A DNA stretch of 64,000 bases from positions 310,001-374,000 of the forward strand of contig NZ_BMEO01000001.1 in assembly GCF_014636635.1 (NCBI RefSeq). The letters run 5' to 3'. Source of the DNA: Marinicella pacifica. Lineage in GTDB: Bacteria; Pseudomonadota; Gammaproteobacteria; Xanthomonadales; Marinicellaceae. Below, in pieces: positions 1 to 8,336 of this stretch. The notes beneath the pieces are model-generated. The model made no database searches, was not told the DNA's origin, and saw only the letters and a program-made list of their open reading frames with translations. The stretch's first letter is position 1. Every line of letters starts with the position of its first letter. The position numbers and the translations under genes were made by a program.

Positions 1-267
1 GTTTAACCCTGGATTGACTGTCGTAATGTTCTCATCAAAACGAATCAGATCATGGCCAGGAAAATTCACTTCATCATTCGCCTGTTCGACCGCAGAGCGC
101 AAAGTCTGAATGGTATAAACGTCCGGACTGATTTCAGCAATGACAGTGCCACCGCTGAGATCCAAATCAGTTTGCACCACAAACTCGGCGGCATGTGGTG
201 AATTTATCAGCATTAAGATAAATATCGCACTGATAAGCAACTTATGTTTTACTGTTATTTGATTCAT
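1..267 (-). CDS. Secreted CSLREA-like / parallel beta-helix protein, N-terminal part (cut by window edge)
   Basis: The start codon is ATG at 267, with GGA about 8 bases upstream. The first 89 residues run off the left edge of the window without a stop. Residues 1-27 look like a signal peptide: Lys-containing N-terminus, a hydrophobic core rich in Leu and Ile, and a cleavage region ending in HAA. Around residue 52 the stretch TIQTLRSAVEQAND resembles the CSLREA motif (CSLREAI..AN), followed by DLIRFDENIT, like the GDDTI.F segment that follows it in that family. Such proteins usually carry right-handed beta-helix repeats and act outside the cell. The assignment to this family is inference from a short motif; the Cys of the motif is missing. 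The rest of the gene is not visible. Confidence 0.6.
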   Translation of the reverse strand, partial: MNQITVKHKLLISAIFILMLINSPHAAEFVVQTDLDLSGGTVIAEISPDVYTIQTLRSAVEQANDEVNFPGHDLIRFDENITTVNPGLN

Positions 268-526
268 TGTTTTTTCCGTTAAATTTTTAATTTTTTTGTT
301 TTACTGAAATTTGACCTTATAAATTCAATTCCAAATGATTGCGGATAAAATTATTAAAGCCAATCAAGCGATTACTCCCCGTCCTCTAAAGTCATTAGCA
401 TTTAAAGAACATGGTTCATATTAAATGAGATTAACTGCAATATTTTGTGAGCACTCAATAATTAACAATGAATTAATCATGAATTCATAATTGACCCAGA
501 ATTTCATGTTTTTTTCAGGTATAAAA

Positions 527-551
527 AAAGCCGCTGAATAAAAGCGGCTTT
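527..551 (-). terminator. Rho-independent terminator of the toxin-antitoxin transcript
   Basis: Nine-base stem AAAGCCGCT/AGCGGCTTT with a 7-base loop, followed on the minus strand by a run of seven T. It lies 100 bases past the toxin stop codon. The plus strand gives a weaker T run, so it may work in both directions. Confidence 0.8.
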
Positions 552-650
552 AAAAGGGTTTAATTAAGATGTTTTTAAAACAGACCCGTCGTAACGCATA
601 AAATCAATGGCAAATGATAGGTAATCATAGGATGTGTGACAACATGATGC

Positions 651-957
651 TTATTCCAATCGTTTTGATAAATGTCTAATGATATCTCGTTGCTCATGAA
701 CAACTGCAATAATGATTGGTGTTTTGGTTTTATAAATGTAAAAAATAAAATGGTATCGGTATTTAGTCACGAAAACATCTGACATTCGATTGGAGAATGA
801 TGTTTTAATGACTTCTTGATTGGCAATGGCTTTGAATTTATCTTTTAATCCATTTCGATATTCATGAAATATTTTTTTCACCCCAATTGGAAAGCGTATA
901 TTCAGCAATTTCAATTAAATCGTGTTTAGCCTCTTTTGATATCAAATACTGACTCAA
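651..957 (-). pseudogene. ParE/RelE-family toxin, frameshifted at a run of seven A
   Basis: Reading from TTG at 957, which has AGG 7 bases upstream inside the end of the antitoxin gene, gives LSQYLISKEAKHDLIEIAEY and then TLSNWGEKNIS and a stop near 864. This matches the N-terminus of ParE toxins. The C-terminal part, with DVFVTKYRYHFIFYI and VVHEQRDIIRHL, matches the ParE C-terminus and lies in another frame, down to the stop at 651. Removing one A from the A7 tract (minus strand, near 872-878) joins the two halves into about 102 residues, the usual family length. A ParE/RelE toxin acts on gyrase or on mRNA; which one cannot be told here. The break may be a real mutation, a sequencing error in a homopolymer, or a slippage site. 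An open frame from TTG at 914 gives only an 87-residue product with an unrelated N-terminus. Confidence 0.72.
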
Positions 958-960
958 AAC

Positions 961-1200
961 TCAGCCTTGCTTTAAAACATCATTAAAAATAGAATCCACA
1001 GAATCAGAAGTCAGTTCTCCTTTTCGTGCAGATTCTATTCTTGGTCTTAAAAAAGCCTCAAGCTTTTGCAGGGCTTCTTGCTCAGACAAGGCTGGCAATG
1101 TTCTTTTTAAAACGTAGTCTTTGATGGTTTCACCCTGTAAAGCCGCAGCCACTTTTAGAAGCTGATGCTGTTCAGGGGTTATTTCAATTGATAATCGCAT
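961..1200 (-). CDS. ParD-like ribbon-helix-helix antitoxin
   Basis: A 79-residue protein, probably the antitoxin of the adjacent ParE-type toxin and the DNA-binding repressor of the pair. Residues 1-35 (MRLSIEITPEQHQLLK..AALQGETIKDYVLKR) form one beta strand followed by two helices, as expected for a ribbon-helix-helix domain. The charged C-terminal half is predicted to wrap the toxin. The toxin start is 3 bases past this stop codon, so the two genes are probably translationally coupled. A good promoter with an overlapping palindrome lies upstream (1232-1273), which fits autoregulation. The pairing and fold are seen from order and sequence; the toxin's target is unknown. Confidence 0.78.
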   Translation of the reverse strand: MRLSIEITPEQHQLLKVAAALQGETIKDYVLKRTLPALSEQEALQKLEAFLRPRIESARKGELTSDSVDSIFNDVLKQG

Positions 1201-1231
1201 GACTGAAATAAATTTATCTTAATAAAACTAA

Positions 1232-1260
1232 ATTATACCTAATTCACAGCAGCTGTACAA
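1232..1260 (-). promoter_or_regulatory. Promoter of the toxin-antitoxin operon
   Basis: On the minus strand, TTGTAC (1255-1260) is followed after exactly 17 bases by a perfect TATAAT (1232-1237). The likely transcription start is near 1225, about 25 bases before the antitoxin ATG. Confidence 0.7.
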
Positions 1261-1273
1261 ATGTCACATTTGT
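1257..1273. promoter_or_regulatory. Palindromic operator overlapping the toxin-antitoxin promoter
   Basis: Perfect 17-base palindrome ACAAATGT-C-ACATTTGT that overlaps the -35 element. A second inverted repeat, GTTGTC/GACAAC (1272-1277 and 1287-1292), lies just upstream. Both are likely binding sites for the ribbon-helix-helix antitoxin; this is inference from position and symmetry. Confidence 0.6.
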
Positions 1274-1317
1274 TGTCGAGTTAAAAGACAACTCAAATCT
1301 TAAGAGACTCAACCAAA

Positions 1318-1342
1318 AAAGCCGTTAATCAATAACGGCTTT
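1318..1342 (-). terminator. Rho-independent terminator of acnD
   Basis: Ten-base stem AAAGCCGTTA/TAACGGCTTT with a 5-base loop. On the minus strand it is followed by T-rich sequence. It lies 26 bases past the acnD stop. Confidence 0.85.
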
Positions 1343-1367
1343 AATCTGGGAAACTTAGTTAATTTTG

Positions 1368-3974
1368 CTAAACGGTTAGTTCATCACGCATAAAATCATT
1401 GGCAAAGCGCTGTAAGATGCCGCCTTCGTTATACGTAACAACTTCATCGGCGGTGTCTAATCGGCAAATAACCGGGATTTCGACTTGCTCGCCATTTTTA
1501 CGGTGCATTATGACCGTCATTTCAGCGCCTGATTCAATATCACCTTTAACGTCGTAAGTTTCACTGCCGTCGATATCGTAGGTTTTGCGTGACTCTCCAT
1601 CAATAAATTGTAACGGTAAAACACCCATACCAATCAGGTTGGTGCGGTGAATCCGCTCAAAGCCTTCGGCGACAATGACTTCGACTCCGGCCAGGCGTAC
1701 ACCTTTGGCGGCCCAGTCACGGGAAGAGCCCTGACCATAGTCTTTACCGGCAATAATAATGAGGGGCTGTTTGCGTTCCATGTAGGTTTCAATGGTTTCC
1801 CACATGCGCATTTCTTGACCTTCGGGTTCTAACCGCGCCAGTGAACCTTGTTTAATCTCGCCCTGTTCGTCTCGCACCATTTCATTCAATAATTTGGGAT
1901 TGGCAAAGGTGGCACGTTGCGCTGTTAAATGATCACCGCGGTGGGTGGCATAGGAATTAAAGTCTTCCTCAGGGAGACCCATTTTATGCAAATACTCACC
2001 GGCGGCACTGTTCATTTGAATGGCATTCGATGGCGATAAATGATCGGTGGTGATGTTATCACCGAGCACCGCCAAAGGCCGCATGCCGGTCATGGTGCGT
2101 TTTGCCGCCAGTGCACCTTCCCAATAGGGCGGACATTGAATATACGTGGATTTGGGGTTCCAGGCATATAAAGGTTCCGTGTGTTTACGCAGGATGTCTT
2201 CGATGTTAAACATCGGCTCATACACTTTTGTAAAATGCTCAGGTTTCACACTTTGTTTAATCACCGCATCAATTTCTGCATCATCCGGCCAAATGTCTTT
2301 GAGCTTAATGGCATTACCATCCGCATCATAGCCTAAAACATCTTTTTCAATGTCAAAACGGATTGAACCGGCAATGGCATAAGCCACCACCAGGGGTGGT
2401 GACGCCAGGAAGGCCTGATCAGCCTGAGGATGAATACGACCATCAAAGTTTCGGTTACCCGATAACACCGCGGTCGAATAGAGATTTCTCTCTTCTATTT
2501 CCCTGTTGATTTCCGGATCTAAGGCACCACTCATGCCGTTACAGGAGGTACAGGCATAGCCAACGACACCGAAGCCTAAGTTTTTTAATTCAGGTAATAA
2601 TTTGGATTCTTCTAAATACAAAGTCACGGCTTTGGAACCCGGCGCCAGGGAGGTTTTCACCCAGGGTTTTCGCGTTAAACCGAGTTTATTGGCATTTCTA
2701 GCAATCAATCCGGCAGCAATCATATTGCGGGGGTTACTGGTGTTGGTACAACTGGTAATGGCAGCAATGATACAAGCACCATCGGGCATCTCATCACCTT
2801 CAGCTGAATAATCACCGGTGATGCCATGCTCGGCCAGGTCATTGACTGAAACCCGGGCATGCGGATTCGATGGTCCGGCAATATTACGACCCACTGACGA
2901 TAAATCAAAGGTCAGAACCCGTTCATATTGTGCATTTTTCATGCCATCAGACCATAAGCCGGTTTGTCTGGCGTAGTTTTCAACCAATTTTATTTGCGCT
3001 TCCTCTCGACCGGTGAGACGTAAATAATCGATGGTCTGTTGGTCAATATAAAACATGGCGGCAGTGGCGCCGAATTCCGGGGTCATGTTAGAAATGGTGG
3101 CTCGGTCACCCAGGGTTAAACTGTCAGCACCTTCGCCATAAAATTCAATATAAGCCCCGACTACGCGTTCATTACGCAGAAACTCAGTGATGGCCAGAAC
3201 GATATCTGTACTGGTGATACCGGCCTGAGGTTTACCGGTTAAATGCACGCCGACAATATCCGGTAAACGCACATAGGACGGGCGCCCCAACATCACACTT
3301 TCTGCCTCTAAGCCACCGACACCCACGGCAATGACGCCTAAGGCATCAACCATGGGTGTGTGACTGTCGGTACCGACCAGGGTATCGGGAAACGCCACAC
3401 CGTCCTGGGCTTGAATCACCGGCGACATCCGTTCTAAGTTTATTTGGTGCATAATGCCATTACCCGGCGGCACCACATTGACATTCTCGAAGGCGGTTTT
3501 ACACCAGTTAATAAAATGAAATCGATCTTTGTTTCGATGTTCTTCTATGGCGCGGTTTTTTTCAAAGGCATCCTTTTCAAAACCGGCATGTTCCACCGCC
3601 AATGAATGGTCCACAATTAACTGCGTCGGCACCACAGGATTGACTTGTTTCGGATCACCGCCTTTTTTGGCAATCGCTTCGCGCAAACCGGCTAAATCCA
3701 CAAATGCCGTTTGTCCCAAAATATCATGACACACCACCCGCGCCGGATACCAAGGAAAATCCAAATCCTGCTTACGTTCAATAATTTGCTTTAAAGAATC
3801 AGTTAAATCTTCCGGTGGACATTTGCGCACTAAATTTTCTGCCAGTACTTTTGAGGTGTACGGCAACTGTTCATAGGCACCCGGTTGAATCGCATTCACC
3901 GCCTCACGGGCATCAAAAAATTCCAAATCGGTATTTGCTAGCTTTTTGCGGTATTTTTGATTCATCTTGTTCAT
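1368..3974 (-). CDS. acnD: Fe/S-dependent 2-methylisocitrate dehydratase AcnD
   Basis: Aconitase-family enzyme of 868 residues. AcnD, with the partner PrpF, dehydrates 2-methylcitrate in the methylcitrate cycle, which turns propionyl-CoA into pyruvate and succinate. The N-terminal region (DFPWYPARVVCHDILGQTA, VDHSLAVE, GIMHQINLE) matches AcnD rather than AcnA, and the length is that of AcnD (about 865) and shorter than AcnA (about 890). The three 4Fe-4S cysteines are visible in SCTNTSNPRNM and CTSCNG. The swivel-domain motif GKDYGQGSSRDWAAKG is intact. An inner Met three codons in (3965) gives an N-terminus closer to relatives. No prpF lies nearby. It is divergent from prpD with a 135-base spacer, so the two are probably controlled together. 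AcnD versus AcnA is the only real doubt. Confidence 0.9.
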   Translation of the reverse strand: MNKMNQKYRKKLANTDLEFFDAREAVNAIQPGAYEQLPYTSKVLAENLVRKCPPEDLTDSLKQIIERKQDLDFPWYPARVVCHDILGQTAFVDLAGLREAIAKKGGDPKQVNPVVPTQLIVDHSLAVEHAGFEKDAFEKNRAIEEHRNKDRFHFINWCKTAFENVNVVPPGNGIMHQINLERMSPVIQAQDGVAFPDTLVGTDSHTPMVDALGVIAVGVGGLEAESVMLGRPSYVRLPDIVGVHLTGKPQAGITSTDIVLAITEFLRNERVVGAYIEFYGEGADSLTLGDRATISNMTPEFGATAAMFYIDQQTIDYLRLTGREEAQIKLVENYARQTGLWSDGMKNAQYERVLTFDLSSVGRNIAGPSNPHARVSVNDLAEHGITGDYSAEGDEMPDGACIIAAITSCTNTSNPRNMIAAGLIARNANKLGLTRKPWVKTSLAPGSKAVTLYLEESKLLPELKNLGFGVVGYACTSCNGMSGALDPEINREIEERNLYSTAVLSGNRNFDGRIHPQADQAFLASPPLVVAYAIAGSIRFDIEKDVLGYDADGNAIKLKDIWPDDAEIDAVIKQSVKPEHFTKVYEPMFNIEDILRKHTEPLYAWNPKSTYIQCPPYWEGALAAKRTMTGMRPLAVLGDNITTDHLSPSNAIQMNSAAGEYLHKMGLPEEDFNSYATHRGDHLTAQRATFANPKLLNEMVRDEQGEIKQGSLARLEPEGQEMRMWETIETYMERKQPLIIIAGKDYGQGSSRDWAAKGVRLAGVEVIVAEGFERIHRTNLIGMGVLPLQFIDGESRKTYDIDGSETYDVKGDIESGAEMTVIMHRKNGEQVEIPVICRLDTADEVVTYNEGGILQRFANDFMRDELTV

Positions 3975-4053
3975 TCCGGGATCCGTTAAAAACGCGGTAT
4001 TTTAACGGTTTACGAACCAAACAACCAGTCACAAACTTATCCACGTCGCTGAT

Positions 4054-4082
4054 TTTACTTTTGCATTCAGAAGGTTTAGACT
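4054..4082 (+). promoter_or_regulatory. Possible prpD promoter
   Basis: TTTACT and TAGACT are separated by 17 bases, and each matches consensus at four of six positions. It lies 28 bases before the prpD start in the shared acnD/prpD spacer. Weak match, given with caution. Confidence 0.35.
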
Positions 4083-4109
4083 AATTAAGACACCCAATGG
4101 AGCACAAAT

Positions 4110-5549
4110 ATGAATACCACCGACATTCGCGCCGCAGATCGTCCTGACTTTGATAAAGTAATCACTGATATCGTCGATTATGTGGTCGATTATCAAATAA
4201 ACTCAGATGAGGCTTATCGCACCGCTCATTATTGTTTACTCGACAGCCTGGCTTGTGCTTTAATGGCCCTGAAATTTCCCGAATGCGTCAAACACCTCGG
4301 ACCTGTGGTGCCCGGCGCAACCTTAGACAAGGGCGCCAAGATTCCGGGCACATCTCACCAGTTAGAGCCGGTACAAGCTTCCTTTAATATCGGTGCTTTA
4401 ATTCGCTGGCTTGATTTTAATGACACCTGGTTGGCGGCTGAATGGGGCCATCCATCGGATAATTTGGGTGCCATTCTGGCGGTGGCTGACTATCTTGGCC
4501 GACAGAATGATTCTGATAACATCACTGTCAAGGATGTTTTAACCACCATGATTAAAGCCCATGAAATTCAAGGCTGCCTGGCTCTGGAGAACTCTTTTAA
4601 CCGGGTCGGACTTGACCATGTTATTCTGGTGCGGATTGCCTCCACGGCAGTGGCAGCACACATGCTCGGCTGTAATCGGGAAGAAATTCAAAATGCCGTG
4701 TCACATGCCTGGATTGATGGCGGTGCTTTGCGAACCTATCGCCATGCGCCCAATACCGGATCCCGCAAATCATGGGCTGCCGGTGATGCCTGTCGGCGGG
4801 CTGTGCAATTGGCGCTAATGGCCAAAACCGGTGAGATGGGTTACCCATCGGCTTTAACGGCGAAAACCTGGGGGTTTTATGATGTACTTTTTAAAGGACA
4901 CGCTTTTAAATTCCAGCGAAAATATGGCGCCTATGTGATGGAGAATATTCTGTTTAAACTGTCTTTTCCGGCAGAATTTCATGCCCAGACCGCGGTGGAA
5001 TGTGCCATGACATTGCATGACAGTGTTAAAGACAGATTGGATGACATTGAACGTATTGCCATCGAGACTCAGGAGGCCGGTGTCCGTATCATTGATAAAA
5101 CCGGCGCGCTCGATAATCCGGCGGACCGCGATCATTGTTTACAGTATATGGTGGCTGTGCCTTTGGCTTTTGGGCGTTTAACCGCTGATGATTATGAAGA
5201 CGATATCGCGCAACTGCCCATCATAGATGAATTGCGCGATAAAATGACTGTGAAAGAAAATCCGCAATTTACCAAAGATTACTTTGATCCCGATAAACGC
5301 GCGATTGGCAACAGCATCCAGATTGATTTTAAAGATGGTACCAGCTCTGAAAAAATATCCGTCGATTACCCCATCGGCCATCGCAATCGCCGTGAAGAGG
5401 GCATTCCGGTGCTCATCAATAAATTCGAACGGGCTTTAGACGATCATTTCTCACATAAACAAGCCACCAAAATCAAAGCAGTCGCTCAAAACAAAGAACA
5501 GATGGCTGCCATGTCAGTGAATGAATTCATGGACTTATGGTATCTATAG
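4110..5549 (+). CDS. prpD: 2-methylcitrate dehydratase PrpD
   Basis: A MmgE/PrpD-family protein of 479 residues, close to the E. coli PrpD length of 483. It removes water from 2-methylcitrate to give 2-methyl-cis-aconitate in propionate breakdown. Strongly conserved blocks are present: [13 protein letters not shown] (about 40), [20 protein letters not shown] (about 99), [20 protein letters not shown] (about 149), [20 protein letters not shown] (about 210), [20 protein letters not shown], and [21 protein letters not shown] precedes the ATG by 8 bases. It is divergent from acnD, and a strong terminator follows. The genome therefore encodes both the cofactor-free (PrpD) and the iron-sulfur (AcnD) dehydratase for the same step. 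Confidence 0.94.
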   Translation: MNTTDIRAADRPDFDKVITDIVDYVVDYQINSDEAYRTAHYCLLDSLACALMALKFPECVKHLGPVVPGATLDKGAKIPGTSHQLEPVQASFNIGALIRWLDFNDTWLAAEWGHPSDNLGAILAVADYLGRQNDSDNITVKDVLTTMIKAHEIQGCLALENSFNRVGLDHVILVRIASTAVAAHMLGCNREEIQNAVSHAWIDGGALRTYRHAPNTGSRKSWAAGDACRRAVQLALMAKTGEMGYPSALTAKTWGFYDVLFKGHAFKFQRKYGAYVMENILFKLSFPAEFHAQTAVECAMTLHDSVKDRLDDIERIAIETQEAGVRIIDKTGALDNPADRDHCLQYMVAVPLAFGRLTADDYEDDIAQLPIIDELRDKMTVKENPQFTKDYFDPDKRAIGNSIQIDFKDGTSSEKISVDYPIGHRNRREEGIPVLINKFERALDDHFSHKQATKIKAVAQNKEQMAAMSVNEFMDLWYL

Positions 5550-5603
5550 TGCACTGCTAAATTAATGCGATTAATTTTACGGACACAATTTATTAACACG
5601 GCT

Positions 5604-5640
5604 AAAATAGCCAACTCATAATGTGAGTTGGCTATTTTTT
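5604..5640 (+). terminator. Strong Rho-independent terminator of prpD
   Basis: Fifteen-base perfect stem AAAATAGCCAACTCA/TGAGTTGGCTATTTT with a 5-base loop and a run of T on the plus strand. It ends 17 bases before the next start codon, which rules out an upstream start for the antiporter gene. Confidence 0.92.
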
Positions 5641-5658
5641 TTAGAGGATTTTATATCG

Positions 5659-7131
5659 ATGAATTTAACAACTGAAAATATCTTATTAGTCGGCTCTCTA
5701 TTGTTATTCATCAGCATTGTCGCCGGAAAGACCTCTTATCGGTTTGGCGTACCGACACTGCTGTTATTCTTGGGTATTGGTATGCTGGCAGGTTCTGAGG
5801 GCATCGGCGGTATCCACTTTGATGACCCGAAAGCAGCCCAATTTATCGGCATCGTCTCGCTTAACTTTATTTTATTCTCAGGTGGACTGAGCACTCAATG
5901 GACTGCAGTCAAACCCATACTTAAAGAAGGGTTTGTGTTGTCGACGCTCGGTGTTTTATTAACCGCAATTTCACTGGGTTATTTTGTTTGGCTGGTGACC
6001 GACTTCACCATCTATGAAAGTATGTTGCTGGGCTCGATTGTGTCATCCACCGATGCAGCCGCAGTTTTTTCAATATTACGCTCAAACAACCTGGTTCTAC
6101 GAAAAAATTTAAGACCAACCTTAGAACTCGAAAGCGGCAGTAACGACCCCATGGCCTACGTACTAACGCTGGCTTTTTTAACGTTGGTTATTCACCAGGA
6201 CCAGGGTATTGCTTCAATTATTCCAATGTTTCTTCAACAAATGATTTTGGGCGGCGTCTTTGGTTATGTCTTCGGCAAACTCAGCAAGAAATTAATTAAC
6301 CGAATCAAGCTGGGTTTTGAGGGACTTTACCCGGTATTGGTGATTGCCATTATGTTTATCATATTTTCCACCACGGACTTTTTTGGCGGTAATGGTTTTT
6401 TGGCCATTTATATCAGCGCAGTCTATCTGGGTAATCAGGATTTAATTCACAAAAACACCATTTTACAGATGTATGACGGATTGGCCTGGCTGATGCAAAT
6501 TGTGTTGTTCTTAACTTTAGGCTTACTGGTATTTCCCTCACATATTGTGCCTGTTATTGGCATTGGCCTGATTATTTCTTTGTTTCTGATTGTTGTTGCC
6601 CGGCCGATAAGCGTTTTTATCAGTCTCATGTTTTTTAAAATGCGGTTAAGAAGACGCTTGTATATTTCCTGGGCCGGCTTACGGGGTGCCGTGCCGATTG
6701 TATTTGCCACTTACCCTTTATTGGCCGGGATTGATAAAGCTGATATGATTTTTAACATTGTATTTTTTATCTCAGTGACATCGGTACTCATTCAGGGCAC
6801 TACTTTAACAGTTGTCGCCAAATGGCTTAATGTCGGATCACCTGAAAACATCTCATCACCTTATGATGAGATTGAAAAATGGCAGCCTGATATACCAAAA
6901 TCTGCCATTAAAGAAATCGACATAAAACCTGACTTTTATGCAGTCAATAAAAAACTCGTGGATTTAAATTTCCCGAAAAATGCCCACATCACCATGATTA
7001 TCCGTGATAACGAATACATGACACCCACCGGTTTTACTGTCATTTCTGCCAATGATACCCTGGTGGTTATTTCAGACAGTAAAAATGACCTTATTAAAGC
7101 GGAAAAATGTTTACGTCAATCCTGTTCATGA
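5659..7131 (+). CDS. CPA1-family K+(Na+)/H+ antiporter with C-terminal RCK_C domain (NhaP2-like)
   Basis: Inner-membrane monovalent cation/proton antiporter of 490 residues. Residues 1-400 hold about a dozen hydrophobic segments and typical exchanger motifs: SSTDAAAVFSIL in TM5 and LELESGSNDPMAYVLT in TM6, with the conserved Asp pair. Residues 420-488 resemble the TrkA-C/RCK_C domain (NFPKNAHITMIIRDNEYMTP, NDTLVVIS), as in the NhaP2/CvrA group, which uses potassium. The chosen ATG has AGAGG 11 bases upstream. An in-frame GTG at 5623 would place the start inside the prpD terminator and is rejected. It is shorter than E. coli NhaP2 (578), mainly because the region after RCK_C is absent. Ion preference cannot be read from sequence. 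Confidence 0.88.
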   Translation: MNLTTENILLVGSLLLFISIVAGKTSYRFGVPTLLLFLGIGMLAGSEGIGGIHFDDPKAAQFIGIVSLNFILFSGGLSTQWTAVKPILKEGFVLSTLGVLLTAISLGYFVWLVTDFTIYESMLLGSIVSSTDAAAVFSILRSNNLVLRKNLRPTLELESGSNDPMAYVLTLAFLTLVIHQDQGIASIIPMFLQQMILGGVFGYVFGKLSKKLINRIKLGFEGLYPVLVIAIMFIIFSTTDFFGGNGFLAIYISAVYLGNQDLIHKNTILQMYDGLAWLMQIVLFLTLGLLVFPSHIVPVIGIGLIISLFLIVVARPISVFISLMFFKMRLRRRLYISWAGLRGAVPIVFATYPLLAGIDKADMIFNIVFFISVTSVLIQGTTLTVVAKWLNVGSPENISSPYDEIEKWQPDIPKSAIKEIDIKPDFYAVNKKLVDLNFPKNAHITMIIRDNEYMTPTGFTVISANDTLVVISDSKNDLIKAEKCLRQSCS

Positions 7132-7351
7132 TGATGACCTGTGTTTTAAACTGCCAGTAATGAGAGACAACACAGCTTATGACAGCTAATAAAAGGTGAA
7201 ATATCATTGATTGCTCTCACCACAATCCTGTAAGAGCCCTTTGCCATATTCATGAATCGAGTTATAACATCTAAAATTCCACCACCTGGATTAATGCAAA
7301 GGTCTCTATAACAATGTTTTTTTACAGTCAGATAAACCTATCGGGCTGGAT

Positions 7352-8236
7352 TTATTTATTTTTCCCACCTGAGCGCTTGTTCTCTTTTCCCAAATAGGGC
7401 TCCACATGAATCGACGTATCAACAATATTGAATCGTTGACATATATGATCTTCCACCTGATGCGCCAGATCGTGGGATTCCAAGGTAGGCATGTCAGCGT
7501 CCACGGCAATACGCATATCCACCGCTTTTTTTGAGCCGATCCAACGTGACCGGACTTGACGCACTTCCTTGACTCCGGGCACCTCAGCCACGGCTTTGCT
7601 CAGCTCATCAGGATCAATAGCATAACCATCAACCAATATCGGGAATACTTTTTGATATAAACCATAGGCAAAATACAAAACCATGGCCGCCACCCCAATA
7701 CCGGCCAATTTATCTATCCACCACCAACCTAAAGTCGATAACTGCCAACTAACAATCACCATCACTGTGGTGAGTACGTCAACCAAAGTGTGCTGGGCAT
7801 CAGCCATAAGAATATCAGAATCTAACCTTTTCGCCCAATAACGTTCCCAAATGGTCACGGTTATGTTTAAAAACAAAACCAACGCCATTAACCCCAGTGC
7901 CCAGGGCTCGGTAATCGGCACTTCGGCTTCAGCACTGAACGCACGAATAATTAATTCGACCGCCAGCACCACCAATAAAGAGGCCAGCGCAAATACCGCA
8001 ATGGTTTCAAATTTCCGATGTCCGTAAGGATGATCATAGTCCGGTGGCTTACTGGCCACCCGCATCACCATCCAAATCACCACATTGTTCATGACATCGG
8101 TCAGTGAATGCACCGCGTCACTTAAAATAGCCAACGATCCGGTGGCAAAACCCACCACTGTTTTTAAAATCAAAACAATAAAATTATAAATACCTTCGAT
8201 GGTAATAATCTGCTGAACCTTTTTGTCTTTATCCAT
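7352..8236 (-). CDS. Cation diffusion facilitator (CDF) family metal transporter
   Basis: Divalent metal/proton antiporter of 294 residues in the inner membrane that exports Zn, Fe, Co, Cd or similar ions. Six membrane segments span about residues 12-205. The metal-site motifs are SDAVHSLTD in TM2 and DAQHTLVD in TM5, which is the HxxxD pattern at both positions. The loop DYDHPYGHRKFE, common in the family, is intact. The cytosolic domain runs from about 205 to 285 and ends in IHVEPYLG, with the conserved His. The FieF/MamM-type layout is clear; metal specificity is not. It is divergent from the MFS gene and separated from the antiporter gene by a 220-base gap in which I see no gene. Confidence 0.9.
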   Translation of the reverse strand: MDKDKKVQQIITIEGIYNFIVLILKTVVGFATGSLAILSDAVHSLTDVMNNVVIWMVMRVASKPPDYDHPYGHRKFETIAVFALASLLVVLAVELIIRAFSAEAEVPITEPWALGLMALVLFLNITVTIWERYWAKRLDSDILMADAQHTLVDVLTTVMVIVSWQLSTLGWWWIDKLAGIGVAAMVLYFAYGLYQKVFPILVDGYAIDPDELSKAVAEVPGVKEVRQVRSRWIGSKKAVDMRIAVDADMPTLESHDLAHQVEDHICQRFNIVDTSIHVEPYLGKENKRSGGKNK

Positions 8237-8336
8237 GTTTAATATTTATTACTGAGTGGTGAAAATTAAAAGCAGGCTTATTTTAACGTATCCGTTAGAA
8301 TAAAAGGCTAATGTTCTAATAGTCCCCAACGAAACG

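Noticed and set aside
5623-5658. Upstream start for the antiporter
   Set aside because: The extra 12 codons lie inside the prpD terminator, and the Met at 5659 has its own AGAGG site.
7132-7351. Inverted repeat CTGTGTT/AACACAG between the antiporter and CDF genes
   Set aside because: Loop of 23 bases and no T run; stem of 7 may occur by chance.
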